Assembly (NCBI RefSeq): GCF_027497235.1
Contig: NZ_CP114902.1
Location: 3,547,501-3,611,500, forward strand
Origin: Micromonospora sp. WMMD1128
GTDB lineage: Bacteria; Actinomycetota; Actinomycetes; Mycobacteriales; Micromonosporaceae
Direction: 5' to 3'
Length of the DNA stretch: 64,000 nt
In this document: one piece after another, positions 61,483 to 64,000 of the stretch
Layout of the letters: the number at the start of each line of letters is the position of its first letter
Numbering within the stretch: the first letter of the stretch is position 1
The notes under the pieces: generated by a model
What the model was told of the DNA's origin: nothing
The model's input: only the letters and a program-made list of their open reading frames with translations
The model's database searches: none
Made by a program: the position numbers and the translations under genes

Positions 61483-61510
61483 CCCGGCGTGCCGGGAGCG
61501 TCCCTACAGT
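61483..61510 (+). promoter_or_regulatory. Candidate NRPS promoter: CCCGGC-GT-GCCGGG inverted repeat and -10 TACAGT
   Basis: The 14-bp inverted repeat (61483-61496) ends 8 bp before TACAGT (61505-61510), which lies 39 bp upstream of the NRPS GTG start. No -35 consensus is present; the inverted repeat occupies that zone. Confidence 0.35.
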
Positions 61511-61549
61511 TCGGACCGACAGCGGCACCGGCCGGGGTGGGAGGCAAGG

Positions 61550-64000
61550 GTGGATATCGCAGCGACAGCGGTGACGGGACGGACCCCGGCCAGCCGGAAG
61601 GAAGCCGCCCTGTGGCTGTTGGAGCGCCTCGTTCCGGACAGCGCGCCGAACAACCTGACCCTGGCGTTCCAGGTCGAGGGCCGGCTGGACGAAGCCCGGC
61701 TGACCGCCGCGCTGCGGGCGATCCTCGCCCGCTACGAGACGCTGCGCACGGTCTACCACTCGGTCGGCTCGACGCTGGAGAAGGAGGTCGTCGCCCCCGG
61801 CGACTTCGACGTGCCGCTGGAGCGGCTGCCGGACGGTGACCCGCAGGTCTTCGTCGTCCGCCCGTTCACCTTCGACGGCCGGCCGCTGGTGCGGGCCGGG
61901 ATGCGCCGGGACGCCGACGGCGACGTCGTCTGCCTCGCCTTCCACCACCTCGTCTACGACATCATCTCCGGCTCGATCATCCTCGCCGACCTGATCCGGG
62001 CCTACGACGCGCTGGCCACGCCGGAACCGTTGCCGGCCGAGCTGCGCGCCGAGGTGCCGTCGTTCACCGAGGCGGAGCCGGCGGCCGAGAGCGTCGAGTT
62101 CTGGCGTACCGAGCTGGCCGGATACGACCCGGCGGCGCTCGGCCTGGCGTGCGGCGCGCCCGACGCGGACCAGCCGAGCCTGCGCGGCGACCAGGTCACC
62201 CACCGGCTCAGCGCGTCGACCCGGGAGATCGTTCGGCGGCTGCCGAAGGAGGTGCGCGCGCCCGAGGCGGTCATCCTGCTCACCGCCTTCCAACTGCTGC
62301 TCGCCGCGCACGGGTCCGGGCCGGACCTCGCCGTCGGCACGCCGGTGAACGTGCGCGGCAAGGTGGCCGCCGGCGCCGTCGGCCACCACACGAACGTGCT
62401 GCCGATCCGCGCCCGGATCGACCGGCGGGAGAGTTTCCGCACCCTGGTCCGCCGGGTCCGGGACACCTACTTCGGCGCGCTGATGAACGCCGTCGTGCCG
62501 GAGGAGGACATCGCCCGGCTGGTGCCGCGTACCGCAGACAACAGGCGCCCGCGGCTCACCCGGCACCTGTTCAACTACTTCCCCCTCCAGCAGGCCCGGT
62601 TCCGCATCGGCGGCCTGGACGCCCGCCCGCTCGTCATCGACAACGGCTTCAGCAAGTACGACCTGGAGTTCTTCGTCGCCTCGGCGGACGACGGCATCGA
62701 CCTGGTCGCCCGCTTCGCCACCGACGTGCTGGACCGGGACGACGTGGTGGCGCTGCTGCACCGCTACGAGGCCCTGCTGACCATGTTGGGCGACACCGTC
62801 GACACCCCGACCGGTGAGCTCGCCGTCTGGTCCGCCACCGACCACGCGGTCATCGAGGCGGCGAACGAAACCGCCCACGACATCCCCTTCGACACGGTCG
62901 TCGCCGCCGTTCGCCACCACGCGCTCGCCACCCCCGACGCCGTCGCGATCCGCGACGAGACCGGCCCGGTCAGCTACCGCCAGCTGTGGTTCGCCGCGGC
63001 CGGCGCGGCCCAGCGGCTGCACGGGGCCGGCGTCCGCCCCGGCGACCTCGTCGCCATCGCCGCCGCCCGGGACGCCACCCTGATCGCCAACGCGCTCGGG
63101 GTCTGGCTGTGCGGGGCCGGCTATCTGCCCGTCGACCCGGAACACCCGGCCCACCGGGTGCAGCACGTGCTGCGCGACTCCGGCGCCCGCGTCGTGCTCG
63201 CCGACCATCCGGTGGAGGCGGCGCCGGACCGCCCGGTCACCGTCCTGGCGCTGCACGACGCCCACGGCACGGACGTGCCGCCGGACGGTCCGTTGCCCGC
63301 GGTCCCGCACGAGCCCGGCCCCGACGAGCGCGCCTACCTGATCTACACCTCCGGGTCCAGCGGGCGGCCCAAGGGCGTCTCGATCCGGCACCGCAGCATC
63401 GCGAACGCCGCCGCCCACTACGTGGACATCCTGGACGCGACCCGGTCCGACGTCACGCTCTGGCTCACCACGTTCGCCTTCGACATGGCCAACCTGGAGA
63501 TGTACGTGCCGCTCTACAGCGGCGGGCAGATCGCCGTCGCCGCCGACGAGGCCCGCAGCAACGGCGTGGCGCTGCGCGCGGCGATCGAACAACACCAGCC
63601 GCACATCCTCCAGGCCACCCCGACCACCTGGCGGATCGTGCTCGACCAGGTCGCCGACCAGCTCAGCGGACGGCGCGTGGTGACCGGGGCGGAGATCGTG
63701 CAGGTGGACATCGCCCGCCGGCTGCTGGACACCGGCTGCGAGCTGCACCACGCGTACGGGCCGACCGAGACCACCACGTGGGCGACCTGGGCGCGGGTCG
63801 ACCGGATCGAGGGTGACCGGCTCGACGTCGGTGGCCCGATCTGGAACACCTACCTGGGTGTCGCCGCCGAGGACGGCCGCCAACTGCCGGTCGGTGTCCG
63901 CGGCGAGGTCTGGATCGCCGGGGACGGCGTCGCCCTCGGCTACCACGAGCGGGACGACCTCAACGCGGAACGGTTCGGCACGCACCCGGTGCACGGCCGC
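61550..64000 (+). CDS. NRPS, 3'-partial: condensation (C) and adenylation (A) domains
   Basis: This NRPS should join an amino acid to the polyketide acyl chain. The GTG at 61550 has GGGAGG at 61539-61544. The C domain (about residues 15-420) has the active motif HHLVYD (His132-His133, Asp137). The A domain starts near 445: YTSGSSGRPKG around 599-609, FDMANLE with Asp645, QATPTTW and YGPTE at 736-740. Pocket residues read roughly D-M-L-Q-V-G-A-T-W, closest to the glycine code I recall (DILQLGLIWK) but not identical. The frame is open to base 64000, so PCP and any later domains are unseen. It diverges from the Dieckmann cyclase-like gene. A C domain as the first domain means that the donor comes from another protein, presumably the last PKS. 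Confidence 0.93.
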   Translation, partial: MDIAATAVTGRTPASRKEAALWLLERLVPDSAPNNLTLAFQVEGRLDEARLTAALRAILARYETLRTVYHSVGSTLEKEVVAPGDFDVPLERLPDGDPQVFVVRPFTFDGRPLVRAGMRRDADGDVVCLAFHHLVYDIISGSIILADLIRAYDALATPEPLPAELRAEVPSFTEAEPAAESVEFWRTELAGYDPAALGLACGAPDADQPSLRGDQVTHRLSASTREIVRRLPKEVRAPEAVILLTAFQLLLAAHGSGPDLAVGTPVNVRGKVAAGAVGHHTNVLPIRARIDRRESFRTLVRRVRDTYFGALMNAVVPEEDIARLVPRTADNRRPRLTRHLFNYFPLQQARFRIGGLDARPLVIDNGFSKYDLEFFVASADDGIDLVARFATDVLDRDDVVALLHRYEALLTMLGDTVDTPTGELAVWSATDHAVIEAANETAHDIPFDTVVAAVRHHALATPDAVAIRDETGPVSYRQLWFAAAGAAQRLHGAGVRPGDLVAIAAARDATLIANALGVWLCGAGYLPVDPEHPAHRVQHVLRDSGARVVLADHPVEAAPDRPVTVLALHDAHGTDVPPDGPLPAVPHEPGPDERAYLIYTSGSSGRPKGVSIRHRSIANAAAHYVDILDATRSDVTLWLTTFAFDMANLEMYVPLYSGGQIAVAADEARSNGVALRAAIEQHQPHILQATPTTWRIVLDQVADQLSGRRVVTGAEIVQVDIARRLLDTGCELHHAYGPTETTTWATWARVDRIEGDRLDVGGPIWNTYLGVAAEDGRQLPVGVRGEVWIAGDGVALGYHERDDLNAERFGTHPVHGR

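Noticed and set aside
61436..63994. An 852-codon minus-strand frame opposite the NRPS
   Set aside because: The plus strand encodes C and A domain motifs in one continuous frame from the GTG at 61550, with an RBS. The antisense product is low-complexity and has no recognisable motif.

Overview
The window is about 64 kb of very GC-rich DNA. Codons end mostly in G or C, several starts are GTG, and large modular type I polyketide synthase (PKS) genes sit next to LAL and SARP regulators. This points to an actinomycete, most likely of the Micromonospora/Streptomyces kind; the genus is an inference. Nearly all of it belongs to one hybrid PKS-NRPS biosynthetic gene cluster. Both ends are open: the first PKS gene begins upstream of base 1 and an NRPS gene runs off at base 64000.

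Layout. 1-49395 (+): four co-directional modular PKS genes with nine modules, the first lacking most of its KS. By AT motif, six modules use malonyl-CoA (HAFH) and three use methylmalonyl-CoA (YASH). All nine carry DH and KR, and three also carry ER. No thioesterase ends any of these proteins; each ends in a docking region. 49525-50958 (-): a cytochrome P450 with its [3Fe-4S] ferredoxin. 51069-52697: a doubtful small ORF (-), a DUF5988-like small protein (+) with a clear promoter, and a fold-type II PLP threonine/serine dehydratase-like enzyme (-). 52936-58826 (+): two consecutive LAL-type LuxR regulators. 58962-61351 (-): a tightly packed operon of an alpha/beta-hydrolase with a Cys nucleophile, a type II thioesterase and a SARP regulator. 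61550-64000 (+): an NRPS starting with a C domain and an A domain, cut by the window end.

How it fits together. The alpha/beta-hydrolase with Cys89-Asp116-His257 looks like the Dieckmann cyclases of tetramic acid and pyridone pathways (TrdC, SlgL, NcmC, LipX2, KirHI). Together with a C-A NRPS whose specificity residues are closest to glycine, and with no PKS-linked TE, it suggests a reduced, polyene-like polyketide. That chain would be condensed with a small amino acid and released as a tetramic acid or related ring, then oxidised by the P450. Type II TE editing and control by two LALs plus a SARP complete the picture. Final PKS module(s), chain start and any PCP lie outside the window, so the product is inferred.

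Non-coding signals include four strong hairpin terminators, a TTGACA-18-TAGCGT promoter, and direct CCCCTA repeats 11-12 bp apart in front of the P450 and between the cyclase and NRPS genes. There are also inverted repeats upstream of the second LAL gene, a TTA codon inside PKS3, and long near-identical DNA blocks shared between PKS modules.
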